Below are positions 7,142 to 16,621 of a DNA stretch of 34,746 nucleotides, piece by piece. This DNA comes from Paludibacteraceae bacterium. Its GTDB lineage: Bacteria > Bacteroidota > Bacteroidia > Bacteroidales > Paludibacteraceae. The stretch covers positions 1-34,746 of the forward strand of contig JAGBRL010000052.1 of NCBI GenBank assembly GCA_017632345.1. The letters are read 5' to 3'. A program made the position numbers and the translations under genes. How positions within the stretch are numbered: the stretch's first letter is position 1; each line of letters opens with the position of its first letter. The notes under the pieces were generated by a model, which was not told the DNA's origin, did not search any database, and was given only the letters and a program-made list of their open reading frames with translations.

Positions 7142-8263
7142 ATGGAAGATAGGTTAGTGACAGTGGCAATACACACATACGAGAAGGCGCAGATTTTGAA
7201 GTCTGTGCTGGAGGCTAATGGAGTAGATGCGTCTATTCATAATGTTAACCAGATACTGCCGGTAGTGTCTGCAGGTGTGCGTGTGAGGATTCGTGAGAGC
7301 GACCTGCCCAAGGCATTGAGCATCATTGAGGAGATGAACAACGCGCAGGCTGTGCAAGAGGCTGTTGCGGAGGAATTGCAGAAAAAACCGCACGAGATTC
7401 TTGTTCCGGTGGATTTCTCGGACTACTCCCAGAGGGCGTGTGCGTTTGCGTTCAGCCTGGCGGAAAAGACTGAGGCTGAGGTTGTGCTTTTGCACTCTTA
7501 TATGAATTTCGGCGCGTCTTCGTCCATAGGAGGCGTGATCAGCTATGAAAGGACTGTTGACGACGAAGTTCGGAAGGCTAATTTTGAAAGGGCCGAAAAG
7601 GAGATGCTTGGGTTTGAAAGACAGCTGAGAGAACAGATTGAGATGGAGAATTTGCCTAACGTCAAGTTCTCTACAAAAATAAGAGAGGGTATTCCGGAGG
7701 AGGAAATTCTGCACTATGTGAAAAGGCATGCTCCAATGATGATTGTGATGGGCACGCGCGGTAAGAGCCAGAAGGATATGGAGCTGATTGGCAGCGTGAC
7801 CGCAGAGATAGTGGAGAGAGCTTGGGTGCCGGTCTTCGCAATCCCTGAAAATACTGTCATAAAGAGTTTTAACGATATCAGAAACATCGCTTGTGTGACC
7901 AATTTTGAAGATAAAGACCTGATTGCGTTCGACAAAATGATGTCTATTCTGAAGCCTTTCAAGTTTAAGGTGCATTTTGTGCATTTCTGTCAGAACAGCA
8001 GCGAGAACTTGTGGTCTGAGATAAAACTTAGTGGAATACGCACTTATTTCGCAAAATATTATCCTGAATTGGAGTTTGAATATAATGTGCTGAAAGGCAA
8101 TGACTTGCTCTCTGTGCTTGATGATTTTGTTCAAGAAAACTCCATTGATGTGGTCTCTATGAATACTCATAAACGTAATATATTTGCTCGTTTGTTTAAT
8201 CATAGTATCGCAAGAAAGATGGTTTTCCATACTGACACGGCAATGTTTGTGTTCCATTCGTGA
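7142..8263 (+). CDS. DUF2007 domain fused to tandem universal stress (UspA) domains
   Basis: The 373-residue protein has three parts. Residues 1-70 match the small DUF2007 'putative signal transducing protein' domain (VAIHTYEKAQILKSVLEANGV ... VRVRIRESDLPKAL). Residues 84-235 form a UspA domain starting EILVPVDFSDYSQRA and ending with the ATP-binding signature G-2x-G-9x-G-S in GTRGKSQKDMELIGS. Residues 245-373 form a second UspA-like domain in which that signature is lost (MNTHKRNIFARLF). The first Usp domain is therefore predicted to bind ATP and the second probably not. Function is presumably cytosolic stress sensing, but no ligand or partner can be named. It is the first gene of a plus-strand run, 54 bases before the lytic transglycosylase. 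Confidence 0.85.
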   Translation: MEDRLVTVAIHTYEKAQILKSVLEANGVDASIHNVNQILPVVSAGVRVRIRESDLPKALSIIEEMNNAQAVQEAVAEELQKKPHEILVPVDFSDYSQRACAFAFSLAEKTEAEVVLLHSYMNFGASSSIGGVISYERTVDDEVRKANFERAEKEMLGFERQLREQIEMENLPNVKFSTKIREGIPEEEILHYVKRHAPMMIVMGTRGKSQKDMELIGSVTAEIVERAWVPVFAIPENTVIKSFNDIRNIACVTNFEDKDLIAFDKMMSILKPFKFKVHFVHFCQNSSENLWSEIKLSGIRTYFAKYYPELEFEYNVLKGNDLLSVLDDFVQENSIDVVSMNTHKRNIFARLFNHSIARKMVFHTDTAMFVFHS

Positions 8264-8317
8264 GTGTGTTTTTGAGTTGTGTGGTGTATGGGATTGTTGT
8301 CCGTTATTTTTTTGTAA

Positions 8318-9319
8318 ATGCTTAAATTGAAGATGAAAAAGGTTTTATTGCTGATTGTGTCTGTGGTTTCTGTTGGGGCGCTTGGCTTTAACGGATATTC
8401 TGTGATGCAAGATAGTGTAGGAGGCGGTGAGAAGTGTGTGCAGAGCAATGTTTCTGTGGGGCAAGCGTCTGTGAGGTATGACGCTCCGCCAATTCCTGAC
8501 AAGGTCTATTTTTGCGGGGAGGCGGTTGACTTGAGCAACTATTATCTGAGAGAACGTTTTGACCGTGAGCTGCTTAGCTTTTCGTATTGGCATTCGCAAG
8601 TCTTTCTTATCATCAAAAGGGCAAACAGATATTTTCCGGTTATAGAGCCAATCCTTGAACGTGAAGGCGTGCCGGACGATATGAAGTATCTTGCTGTGAT
8701 AGAGAGTAACTTGGACCAAAGGTCTGTCTCGCCGGCAAAGGCTGCCGGAATGTGGCAGATTATGCCGGAGACCGCAAAGGAGCATGGACTCATTGTGGAG
8801 GATGATGTGGACGAACGTTACAATCTGGAGAAAGCGACTGTGGCGGCGTGCGATTACCTGAAGAAGACTTACGCGCTGACTAACGACTGGGCTGCGGCTG
8901 CGGCTTCTTACAATACCGGAAGGGCAAGGGTGGTGCGCCAGATGGAGGCTCAGCAGACCAACTGCTACTATGATATGCTTTTCAGCGAAGAGACTAACCG
9001 GTATGTGTTCCGAATAATACTCGCAAAGTATGTGCTCGAAAATCCAAGGGCTTTTGGCTTTTATCTGAACAAGGAGGATTTGTATTATCCGGTAGAGTGC
9101 AATACTATTATGGTGGACTCTACTATAAATAACCTTACAGATTTCGCAAAAGGGTATGGCATTTCGTATCAGTTGCTCAAGGATTCAAATCCTTGGCTGA
9201 GGTCTAACAAGTTGCTGAACAAGAAAAACGACACTTTTTATGTGAAAATGCCTAAAAAGGAGGCTCTTAAAGTCAACCCTGCGGATATTAATGTGCATTA
9301 TGAAAAGTGGGTCAAGTAA
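8318..9319 (+). CDS. MltD-like lytic transglycosylase (SLT domain, degenerate LysM)
   Basis: This enzyme cleaves peptidoglycan glycan strands, leaving 1,6-anhydro ends, in the periplasm. A signal peptide lies at about residues 1-25. The SLT domain covers about residues 95-230, with the catalytic Glu129 in AVIESNLDQRS, then SPAKAAGMWQIMP and AAASYNTG, all family signatures. The C-terminus (about 265-315, NLTDFAKGYGISYQLLKDSN) resembles a single weak LysM peptidoglycan-binding repeat. A second start at the ATG at 8333 (MKKVLLLIVS) is equally possible. The next gene begins 12 bases after the stop, so they are likely co-transcribed. Confidence 0.9.
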   Translation: MLKLKMKKVLLLIVSVVSVGALGFNGYSVMQDSVGGGEKCVQSNVSVGQASVRYDAPPIPDKVYFCGEAVDLSNYYLRERFDRELLSFSYWHSQVFLIIKRANRYFPVIEPILEREGVPDDMKYLAVIESNLDQRSVSPAKAAGMWQIMPETAKEHGLIVEDDVDERYNLEKATVAACDYLKKTYALTNDWAAAAASYNTGRARVVRQMEAQQTNCYYDMLFSEETNRYVFRIILAKYVLENPRAFGFYLNKEDLYYPVECNTIMVDSTINNLTDFAKGYGISYQLLKDSNPWLRSNKLLNKKNDTFYVKMPKKEALKVNPADINVHYEKWVK

Positions 9320-9331
9320 TTTTTGCAATGT

Positions 9332-10009
9332 ATGTGGACGGATAACGTTAATATGATATTGGAGTTCTTGCGCGAATTGCGCAAAAACAATAATCGAGTC
9401 TATTTCAATGAGAACAAAGGTTCTTATCTTGCCGCAAAGGGTGCGTTTGAGGAGCTTGTGGGGGGCTTGATAGATGATGTTGTGGCGTTTGATGATGGCG
9501 TGAAATATCTGTCGCCGCAAGACTGTATTTTCAGAATTTATAGAGATGTGCGTTTCTCGCCTAATAAGCAGCCTTACAAGACTCACTTCGGGGCTTATAT
9601 CGCGCCTAAAGGAGGCCGCAAGAGCGTGCTGGGCGGATATTACATACATCTGGAGCCTGACAATTGCTTGCTGGGCGGCGGTATATATTGTACGGATTCG
9701 CCTATGCTGAAAAAGTTTAGACAGGGCATTTTTGACAACTATGGCGATTTGATGAGCATTGTGAACGCTCCTGATTTCAAGAAAAATCTGAAGATAGTCT
9801 CTTCTGAATCTCTGAAAAAAGTTCCGGCTGGTTTTCCTAAGGATTTTGAGGGTGTGGAGTGGCTTAAATACAAAAACTACCAACTGTGGCATCCGATGTC
9901 TGATGACGAGATGGCAAACCCGCAGGCAAGGGAGCGGCTGTTGGACGTGTTCAAGGCAATGAAGCCTTTTAACGATTTTTTTAACTCTATTTTGACCGAA
10001 GATTTGTAA
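9332..10009 (+). CDS. DUF2461 (TIGR02453) family protein
   Basis: The 225-residue cytosolic protein belongs to a widespread family of unknown function. Recognisable marks are FLRELRKNNNRVYFNENK at the N-terminus, the FRIYRDVRFSPNKQPYKTHF segment near residues 65-85, and GGYYIHLEP, which are the most conserved parts of the family. The ATG at 9332 is chosen over an in-frame TTG at 9323; the ATG at 9353 is also possible. It sits in a close run with the transglycosylase (12 bases upstream) and the YhcH gene (9 bases downstream). That says they share a transcript but not what this protein does. Confidence 0.82.
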   Translation: MWTDNVNMILEFLRELRKNNNRVYFNENKGSYLAAKGAFEELVGGLIDDVVAFDDGVKYLSPQDCIFRIYRDVRFSPNKQPYKTHFGAYIAPKGGRKSVLGGYYIHLEPDNCLLGGGIYCTDSPMLKKFRQGIFDNYGDLMSIVNAPDFKKNLKIVSSESLKKVPAGFPKDFEGVEWLKYKNYQLWHPMSDDEMANPQARERLLDVFKAMKPFNDFFNSILTEDL

Positions 10010-10018
10010 TTGTAGATT

Positions 10019-10468
10019 ATGGTTTTTGATTCGTTGGATAATTTGGAAAAGTACGCCTCTCTGCACAAAAGTTTCGGAAAGGTGTTCAAATATATAAGGA
10101 GCCTGGATTTCTCTTCGCTGGAAGTTGGGCGGATAGAGTCTGAAGATGGCTCGTTTTACATAAATGTAGACGAGGCAGAGCTTCGAACTATAGATAAGGC
10201 GCATCCTGAAGCGCATGACAGGTATATCGATATACAGATACCGTTGTCGGGTAGTGAGTATGTGGCTTGTATGGACCGTTCTCGGTGCGAAAATTTGATT
10301 GAGGCCAATCCGCAGAACGACATATCGTTTTATGGCGATTTGCCTGATACGTATGTGGCTCTTAAGGAGGGGTGTTTTATTATTCTGTTTCCGCAAGACG
10401 CTCATGCTCCGCTTGTTGGAACAAAAGGACGTGTGAAAAAGATGGTTGTGAAAGTGCTGATAGACTGA
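10019..10468 (+). CDS. YhcH/YjgK/YiaL family (DUF386, EbgC-like) cupin protein
   Basis: The 149-residue protein is of full family length. Family signatures are AHDRYIDIQIPLSG (about residues 65-78), the ISFYGDLPDTYVALKEGCFIIL stretch, and FPQDAHAPLVG near residues 124-134, which holds the metal-site histidine region of the cupin-like barrel. Members include the E. coli beta subunit of evolved beta-galactosidase and proteins of sialic acid and sugar-acid catabolism; the reaction is mostly undefined. No sugar-catabolic genes adjoin it here. It ends a tight run with the DUF2461 gene, and the branching-enzyme gene follows after 81 bases. Confidence 0.85.
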   Translation: MVFDSLDNLEKYASLHKSFGKVFKYIRSLDFSSLEVGRIESEDGSFYINVDEAELRTIDKAHPEAHDRYIDIQIPLSGSEYVACMDRSRCENLIEANPQNDISFYGDLPDTYVALKEGCFIILFPQDAHAPLVGTKGRVKKMVVKVLID

Positions 10469-10549
10469 CTTCCGTCTGTTTTGTGTTAATTAATAGTTTT
10501 TTTAATCGTGATTTGCGGTTGAGGCCGCAGGTCTCTAATTTTAAAAAGT

Positions 10550-12565
10550 ATGGAATTGCTTAAGATAGTGAAGAATGACCCGTATTTGAAGCCTTATGAA
10601 GAGGCTATCTTAGGTCGATACAAATATTATAAGAAAAGAGAGGCTGATTTGGCCAAAGGCTCTCAGACATTGTCTGACTTTGCGTCTGGTTATCTATATT
10701 TCGGACTTCACAAGGAGGCTAAGAAATGGATATTCCGCGAATGGGCGCCAAATGCCACGGATATTTATCTTGTAGGAACTTTCAATGACTGGAAAGAGAC
10801 TCCGGAGTATAAACTGACAAAGGGCAAAAACGGTGTGTGGCAGATTGAATTGCCGGAAAAGGCTTTGAAGCATGAGGACTTGTTCAAGCTGAAAGTTTAT
10901 TGGAACGGCGGCTGCGGAGAGAGAATTCCGGCTTGGGCAAGACGTGTTGTGCAGGACGATGTGACTAAGATTTTCTCTGCTCAGGTATGGGCGCCTAAGT
11001 CGCCGTATAAGTTTAAGGTGAAGAAATTTAAGCCTAATGTGTCTCCTTTGCTTATATATGAATGTCACATCGGTATGGCCGGCGAGGAGGAAAAGGTCTC
11101 GTCTTACAAGGAGTTTAGGGAAAAGATGCTTCCGAGAATTGCGGCTGACGGTTATAATTGTGTGCAGATTATGGCAATTCAGGAACATCCGTATTACGGC
11201 TCGTTCGGTTATCATGTGTCGAGTTTCTTCGCCGCTTCTTCTCGCTTCGGAACGCCTGACGAGTTGAAGGAACTTATAGACGAGGCTCACTCAATGGGGC
11301 TGGCTGTAATCATGGATTTGGTTCATTCTCACGCGGTGAAGAACGAGGTGGAAGGGCTGGGCCTTTTTGACGGCACTCCGTACCAGTATTTCCATGACGG
11401 CGGTCGTAGGGAACATAGGCAGTGGGACTCGTTGTGCTTTGATTACGGAAAGAACGAGGTGCTGCACTTCTTGCTGTCTAATTGCAAGTACTGGCTGGAA
11501 GAGTTTAAGTTTGACGGCTTCAGATTTGACGGCGTGACCTCTATGATTTTCCGTGACCATGGAATGGGCAGCGTTTTTGGCGATTACGGAAATTACTATA
11601 ATTTGAATCAGGATGGCGATGCGATTTGTTATCTGACTTTGGCTAACCAGCTTATTCATGAGGTGAACCCTAAGGCTATTACTATTGCGGAAGAGGTGAG
11701 CGGTATGCCGGGCATTGCCGCTAAGATTGACGACGGCGGAATCGGATTTGACTACCGTTTGGCTATGGGTATCCCTGATTTCTGGATAAAGACGATTAAA
11801 GAGTGCCGTGACGAGGATTGGAAGCCAGGACATATATTGTGGACGCTGACAAACCGCCGTGCCGACGAAAAGACTATCAACTACGCTGAAAGCCATGACC
11901 AGGCGCTTGTTGGCGACAAGACGTTGATTTTCCATCTCGCTGATTCGGATATGTACTGGCACATGTCGCGCCTTTTTGACTCAACTTACATGATGGACCG
12001 TGCCATCGCTCTGCATAAGATGATCAGGCTGATTACTGTCGCGTCTATGAATGGCGGTTATCTGAATTTCATGGGTAACGAGTTCGGTCATCCGGAGTGG
12101 ATTGACTTTCCGCGTGAAGGCAATGGCTGGTCTTACAAATATGCAAGGAGACAATGGAGCTTGGTGGACGATAAAAACTTGAAGTATCAGTATCTCGGAG
12201 ATTTTGACAAGGCGATGCTCGAGGTAGTGAAGTCTGAACGCAAGTTCAACGACTCTTACGTGGTTGTGCTTTGGGATAAGTCTGACGACCAAGTTCTTGC
12301 ATTCCGTCGCAAGAACCTTGTGTTTGTGTTTAACTTTCATCCGTATAACTCTTATACAGATTACGGCATTCTCACAGAGGCTGGAAAGTATGAGATGGTT
12401 CTGAATTCGGACGACGCTTGTTACGGCGGATTTGGCTTTGTGGACTCTTCTCAAGACCATTTTACGGTGCCGGAGGTTCCTGGTAGGGGAGATGGCAAGG
12501 AGTGGCTGAAACTTTATCTGCCGTCTCGTTCGGCATTCGTTCTTAGATTGAGCGAAGACGTCTAA
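10550..12565 (+). CDS. glgB: 1,4-alpha-glucan branching enzyme
   Basis: This enzyme makes the alpha-1,6 branches of glycogen by transferring a segment of an alpha-1,4 chain. The 671-residue length matches the eukaryote-like branching enzymes found in Bacteroides. An N-terminal CBM48 spans about residues 55-140 (FREWAPNATDIYLVGTFNDW). The GH13 catalytic barrel has the nucleophile Asp327 in FRFDGVTSM, the acid/base Glu381 in IAEEVSGMP and Asp450 in AESHDQAL. The C-terminal beta domain starts at about 570 (VLAFRRKNLVFVFNFHP). Upstream is an 81-base gap; downstream is a clear terminator. No other glycogen gene (glgA, glgP) is in the window. Confidence 0.96.
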   Translation: MELLKIVKNDPYLKPYEEAILGRYKYYKKREADLAKGSQTLSDFASGYLYFGLHKEAKKWIFREWAPNATDIYLVGTFNDWKETPEYKLTKGKNGVWQIELPEKALKHEDLFKLKVYWNGGCGERIPAWARRVVQDDVTKIFSAQVWAPKSPYKFKVKKFKPNVSPLLIYECHIGMAGEEEKVSSYKEFREKMLPRIAADGYNCVQIMAIQEHPYYGSFGYHVSSFFAASSRFGTPDELKELIDEAHSMGLAVIMDLVHSHAVKNEVEGLGLFDGTPYQYFHDGGRREHRQWDSLCFDYGKNEVLHFLLSNCKYWLEEFKFDGFRFDGVTSMIFRDHGMGSVFGDYGNYYNLNQDGDAICYLTLANQLIHEVNPKAITIAEEVSGMPGIAAKIDDGGIGFDYRLAMGIPDFWIKTIKECRDEDWKPGHILWTLTNRRADEKTINYAESHDQALVGDKTLIFHLADSDMYWHMSRLFDSTYMMDRAIALHKMIRLITVASMNGGYLNFMGNEFGHPEWIDFPREGNGWSYKYARRQWSLVDDKNLKYQYLGDFDKAMLEVVKSERKFNDSYVVVLWDKSDDQVLAFRRKNLVFVFNFHPYNSYTDYGILTEAGKYEMVLNSDDACYGGFGFVDSSQDHFTVPEVPGRGDGKEWLKLYLPSRSAFVLRLSEDV

Positions 12566-12586
12566 TTTGTATAATTTAGGTGTGAC

Positions 12587-12626
12587 AAAGGCGAAGATTT
12601 TGTAAAGGAAATCTTTCGCCTTTTTT
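12587..12626 (+). terminator. Intrinsic terminator after glgB
   Basis: AAAGGCGAAGATTT (12587-12600) pairs with AAATCTTTCGCCTTT (12609-12623) with a single bulged base and an 8-nt loop, followed by a T-run. It closes the glgB transcript ahead of the gyrA promoter. Confidence 0.85.
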
Positions 12627-12729
12627 ATTCTCTGTAGTTGTTTTTTTTGAAAGGATGTGCATTTGAGCCATTTTAAGGCGATTTAAGAACCTTTTTTTGT
12701 TTTCTTGTCGATTTTAATTGGACTAAAAA

Positions 12730-12760
12730 TTGCAGGATTCGCAAAATTTGCCTATTTTAG
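12730..12760 (+). promoter_or_regulatory. Probable gyrA promoter
   Basis: TTG at 12730-12732 and TATTTTAG at 12753-12760 are 20 nt apart. The -7 element differs from TAnnTTTG at one position. Transcription would start near 12763, about 25 bases before the gyrA ATG. Confidence 0.55.
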
Positions 12761-12787
12761 TGCGTTTTTTTGAAAGAACGTGAAAAA

Positions 12788-15331
12788 ATGATAGATCAGG
12801 ACAGAATAATTAAGATAAACATCGAGGAGGAAATGCGCTCGTCGTACATAGACTATTCAATGTCTGTAATCGTGTCGAGAGCATTGCCTGATGTAAGGGA
12901 CGGTTTTAAGCCAGTTCACAGAAGAGTGTTGTTCGGTATGAACGAACTCGGGGTTTCATCTAACAAGCCAACTAAAAAATCGGCTCGTATCGTGGGTGAG
13001 GTGCTCGGTAAGTATCACCCGCACGGAGACTCTTCCGTTTATTTCACAATGGTGCGTTTGGCTCAGGAGTGGACTATGCGATATCCGCTTGTTGACGGGC
13101 AAGGTAACTTCGGTTCTATTGACGGCGACAGTCCTGCGGCTATGCGTTACACCGAGGCGAGGCTGAAGCGTATTGCTGAAGATGTGCTTATCGATTTGGA
13201 TAAGGAGACTGTTGATTTTCAAAATAACTTCGACGACACTTTGCAGGAACCTACTGTGCTGCCTACACGAGTGCCTAATTTGCTCGTGAATGGAGCGTCT
13301 GGTATCGCTGTGGGTATGGCTACCAATATGCCGCCGCATAATCTGTCTGACACTATCGACGCGATTGTCGCGTTTATAGACAATAACGATATTTCGATGG
13401 ATGACCTTATCAAGGAGATTAAGGCGCCAGATTTTCCTACAGGAGGATACATTTACGGCTATTCGGGTGTTAAGGAGGCTTATGAGACTGGTCGCGGACG
13501 TGTGGTTATTCGTTCTAAGGTTGAGATTGAGAACGAGGGCGGAAGAGACAAGATTATAGTTCGTGAAATCCCTTATCAGGTAAATAAGGCGGAGCTTATC
13601 AAGGCTATAGCCGATATGGCGGAGGATAAGAAAATCGAAGGTATCGCAAATATTAACGATGAGTCTGACCGCGAAGGTATGCGTATCGTTATTGATGTGA
13701 AGCGTGACGCTAACTCTAACGTGGTTCTTAATAAGTTGTATAAGTATAGCGCTTTGCAGTCGTCTTTCAGCGTGAATAACATTGCGCTGGTTAAGGGGCG
13801 TCCAAGATTGCTTAACTTGCGTGAGCTTATATTCTATTTTGTTGAGCACAGGCAGGATGTGGTTGTGCGCCGCACTCGATACGAACTTCGCAAGGCGGAG
13901 GAACGCGCTCACATCTTGGAGGGCTTGATCATTGCTTGTGACAATATTGACGAGGTGGTTCAGATTATACGCTCTTCTCGAACTACGGACGAGTCTATAA
14001 AGCGTCTGATGGAACGTTTTGAATTGTCTGAAATTCAGGCTCGTGCTATCGTGGAAATGCGTCTGCGTCAGCTGACTGGTCTCGCTATTGAGGAGCTTCG
14101 TGCTGAGTATGAGGAGCTTATGAAGAAGATTGACTACTACAAGCAGGTGCTTGCAAGTGTTGATTTGCAGATGAGCATCGTTAAGGCGGAACTTCTTGAA
14201 ATAAAGGAAAAGTATGGAGACGCTCGCCGTTCCGAAATTGTTTACTCTTCTGAAGAGTTTAATCCTGAAGATTTTTATGCGGATGATGAAATGGTAATAA
14301 CTATTTCGCATCTTGGATATATAAAGCGCACTCCGCTCACTGAATTTAAGTCTCAGAACCGCGGCGGTGTAGGCTCTAAGGGCAGCAATGCGCGTGACGA
14401 GGATTTCATTGAGTACATATATCCTGCGTCTATGCATAACACGATGATGTTCTTCACTCAGAAGGGCAAGTGTTTCTGGATGAAGGTTTATGAAATTCCG
14501 GAAGGCGCTAAGAACGCCAAGGGCAGGGCTATCCAGAATATGCTTAACATAGATAATGACGACCGCATTAACGCGTTTATAAAAGTCAAGTCGTTGAATG
14601 ACGCTGAGTTTAACAAGTCTCATAGTTTGTTGTTCTGCACTAAGCGTGGTGTGGTTAAGAAAACTTCGCTTGAGGCTTATTCTCGTCCGCGCGCAAACGG
14701 TGTGAACGCCATCACTATACGTGAGGACGACGCTGTAATTGAGGTTTGTCTTACTAACGGAAACAGCGAGGTGCTTCTTGCTAATAAGAATGGTAGGGCT
14801 ATCAGATTTAACGAGTCTAAGGTGCGCGAGATGGGCCGTACAGCAACTGGTGTGCGCGGCATGACTCTTGACGAGGGCGATGATGAGGTTATCGGCATGA
14901 TAACTGTTAATGACCCGGAAAAGGAGACCGTTATGGTGGTTTCTGAACAGGGTTACGGAAAACGTTCCGATATTGAGGACTATCGTGTTACTAATCGTGG
15001 CGGAAAGGGTGTCAAAACTATTAATGTGACCGAAAAGACCGGCAAACTTGTTGCTCTTAAATGCGTGACAGATGAAAATGACTTGATGATTATAAACAAG
15101 TCTGGTATCACAATTCGCCTGAAGGTGGCAGACCTGAGGGTTATGGGTAGAGCTACTCAGGGTGTGCGTCTGATTAATTTGTCAAAGAAGAACGATGAGA
15201 TTGCGTCTGTCTGCAATGTCGTTTCTGAAGATGACGAAATTGTTGATGGCGAAGTGCCTGATGTAGAGAACGGCGCGGCTGAAAACGGTTCTGCTGATGT
15301 ATCTGCAGACGGAACTGAGGTTAATGAATAA
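12788..15331 (+). CDS. gyrA: DNA gyrase subunit A
   Basis: This is the breakage-reunion subunit of DNA gyrase, which with GyrB introduces negative supercoils using ATP. The 847 residues start at the ATG at 12788 (MIDQDRIIKINIEEEM); an upstream in-frame TTG is not needed. The catalytic tyrosine is Tyr121 in MRYTEARL. The quinolone-pocket segment reads HPHGDSSVYFTMVRLAQ. The C-terminal beta-pinwheel (about residues 500-810) has repeats such as KRTPLTEFKSQNRGG and VTNRGGKGVKT, the latter standing in for the canonical GyrA box. An acidic, low-complexity tail of about 40 residues ends the protein. The serine of the quinolone-resistance region is present, so there is no obvious resistance change. 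Confidence 0.97.
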   Translation: MIDQDRIIKINIEEEMRSSYIDYSMSVIVSRALPDVRDGFKPVHRRVLFGMNELGVSSNKPTKKSARIVGEVLGKYHPHGDSSVYFTMVRLAQEWTMRYPLVDGQGNFGSIDGDSPAAMRYTEARLKRIAEDVLIDLDKETVDFQNNFDDTLQEPTVLPTRVPNLLVNGASGIAVGMATNMPPHNLSDTIDAIVAFIDNNDISMDDLIKEIKAPDFPTGGYIYGYSGVKEAYETGRGRVVIRSKVEIENEGGRDKIIVREIPYQVNKAELIKAIADMAEDKKIEGIANINDESDREGMRIVIDVKRDANSNVVLNKLYKYSALQSSFSVNNIALVKGRPRLLNLRELIFYFVEHRQDVVVRRTRYELRKAEERAHILEGLIIACDNIDEVVQIIRSSRTTDESIKRLMERFELSEIQARAIVEMRLRQLTGLAIEELRAEYEELMKKIDYYKQVLASVDLQMSIVKAELLEIKEKYGDARRSEIVYSSEEFNPEDFYADDEMVITISHLGYIKRTPLTEFKSQNRGGVGSKGSNARDEDFIEYIYPASMHNTMMFFTQKGKCFWMKVYEIPEGAKNAKGRAIQNMLNIDNDDRINAFIKVKSLNDAEFNKSHSLLFCTKRGVVKKTSLEAYSRPRANGVNAITIREDDAVIEVCLTNGNSEVLLANKNGRAIRFNESKVREMGRTATGVRGMTLDEGDDEVIGMITVNDPEKETVMVVSEQGYGKRSDIEDYRVTNRGGKGVKTINVTEKTGKLVALKCVTDENDLMIINKSGITIRLKVADLRVMGRATQGVRLINLSKKNDEIASVCNVVSEDDEIVDGEVPDVENGAAENGSADVSADGTEVNE

Positions 15332-15380
15332 TTGTTGTTGAAAAATATTTTGAATTTTCTATAATTATAAAAGATTAAAA

Positions 15381-16595
15381 ATGAGAAAATTAGCATTTAC
15401 AGTGATGTTGCTTGTTGCGGCATCTGCAGGTTTTGCTCAGAAGAAGAATGTGAGCAAGGCGGAAAATAACTTGTATGAACCAATGGACCTTAAGGCTGCT
15501 CAGACTGCAATCGAGCAGGCTATGCAGGATCCGACAACTAAGGACTGGGTTAAGACTTATTATGTGGCAGGTCGTGTTTATGGAAAGATATATGACCAGG
15601 AGGACAACAACCGTATGCTTCAGAAATCTTACAGCCAGGAGGTTATGACTACAAACCTTGTAAAGTCTGTTGACGCTTACATCAAGGCTGGCGAACTTGA
15701 CAGAAAGCCGGACGAAAAGGGAAAAGTTAAGATGAAATATACAAAGGATATCAAAAAGGCTTTGAAGAAGAGCGGTGATATCTTGATGACCAGCGGTGCT
15801 GCTGCAATGAACGACAAGGATAACGAAACTGCTGTGAAGCTTTTCAGCAAGTATTTGGAAATTCCTGGTTGCGCGGCTATGCAGGGCGAGCCTGTTGACA
15901 CAATGACTAAGCACATCAAGTATTATGTAATCTCGGCTGCTTGGGATATGGACCAGTACAAGGACTTGAAAATCAAGTGTATGGAAGAGCTTAAGGCTGA
16001 GCCTGCTTATAAGAATTCAATGTACAGATATTTGTACACTACTTATATGAACAATGCAACTAAGGCAGACTCTGCTAAGGCTTTTGCAAACTTGCAGGAA
16101 GGTTTGAAAGAGTTCCCTAATGACGAGTTCCTTATCAGCAGCATGATCAACTATTATATCTTCTCTGGTAAAGAGGACGAGGCTATCAAGTATCTTGACC
16201 AGGCTATCGCTAACAATCCTAAGGATGCTCAGTTCTACAGTATAAAGGCTAAATTGTATCTTGATAACAAAAAGGACGTTGCTGCAGCAAAAACTATTTT
16301 GAGTCAGGCTTTGGCTGTTGACGCTAATAATTTTATTGCTAATTATACTATGGGACGTGCTTTTGCTGTTGAAGCGGACAAGATGTATGCTGATGCAGAT
16401 AAAATCATGGATAACAAGAAGTATAAGGTTGCTAAAGATAAGGCTGACGCTAAGTTGAAGGAGTCTTTGCCTTTCTTTGAAAAGGCTTTTGAAATCAATC
16501 CTAAGGATGCAGATATGCTTTACGCTTTGAAGGCTGTTTATGTTCGTTTGGGAATGGACGCTTCTAAGGTAAACGCTGCTATCGAAGCTTTGTAA
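15381..16595 (+). CDS. Secreted tetratricopeptide-repeat protein
   Basis: The 404-residue protein has a signal peptide (MRKLAFTVMLLVAASAGFAQ, probable cleavage after residue 19), so a periplasmic or outer-membrane-associated place is inferred. TPR helices are clearest at about residues 235-330 (YYIFSGKEDEAIKYLDQAIANNPKDAQFYSIKAK... in part) and 355-395 (FFEKAFEINPKDADMLYALKAVY). TPRs usually mediate protein contacts; no partner can be named. It lies 49 bases after gyrA and may share its transcript, though its function is unlikely to be related. A strong terminator follows. Lysine-rich composition and use of AAG/GCT codons suggest a well-expressed gene. Confidence 0.85.
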   Translation: MRKLAFTVMLLVAASAGFAQKKNVSKAENNLYEPMDLKAAQTAIEQAMQDPTTKDWVKTYYVAGRVYGKIYDQEDNNRMLQKSYSQEVMTTNLVKSVDAYIKAGELDRKPDEKGKVKMKYTKDIKKALKKSGDILMTSGAAAMNDKDNETAVKLFSKYLEIPGCAAMQGEPVDTMTKHIKYYVISAAWDMDQYKDLKIKCMEELKAEPAYKNSMYRYLYTTYMNNATKADSAKAFANLQEGLKEFPNDEFLISSMINYYIFSGKEDEAIKYLDQAIANNPKDAQFYSIKAKLYLDNKKDVAAAKTILSQALAVDANNFIANYTMGRAFAVEADKMYADADKIMDNKKYKVAKDKADAKLKESLPFFEKAFEINPKDADMLYALKAVYVRLGMDASKVNAAIEAL

Positions 16596-16621
16596 GAAAA
16601 GGTTGGATTTGAGAAATGGAG

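Noticed and set aside
13025..13075. Possible quinolone-resistance change in GyrA (Phe where E. coli has Asp87)
   Set aside because: To my knowledge Bacteroides-type GyrA normally has HGDSSVYF at this place, and the key serine is present.
12956..14623. A 555-codon open frame on the minus strand opposite gyrA
   Set aside because: It lies wholly within the well-supported gyrA gene, has no recognisable domain and its composition follows from the gyrA codon pattern. Similar antisense frames occur opposite metY, the UspA fusion, the DUF2461/YhcH genes and tgt, and were rejected for the same reason.
14986..15010. Altered GyrA box (TNRGGKG instead of QRRGGKG)
   Set aside because: The RGGKG core is kept, and I believe this form is usual in Bacteroidetes gyrases, so it is not evidence of lost supercoiling activity.
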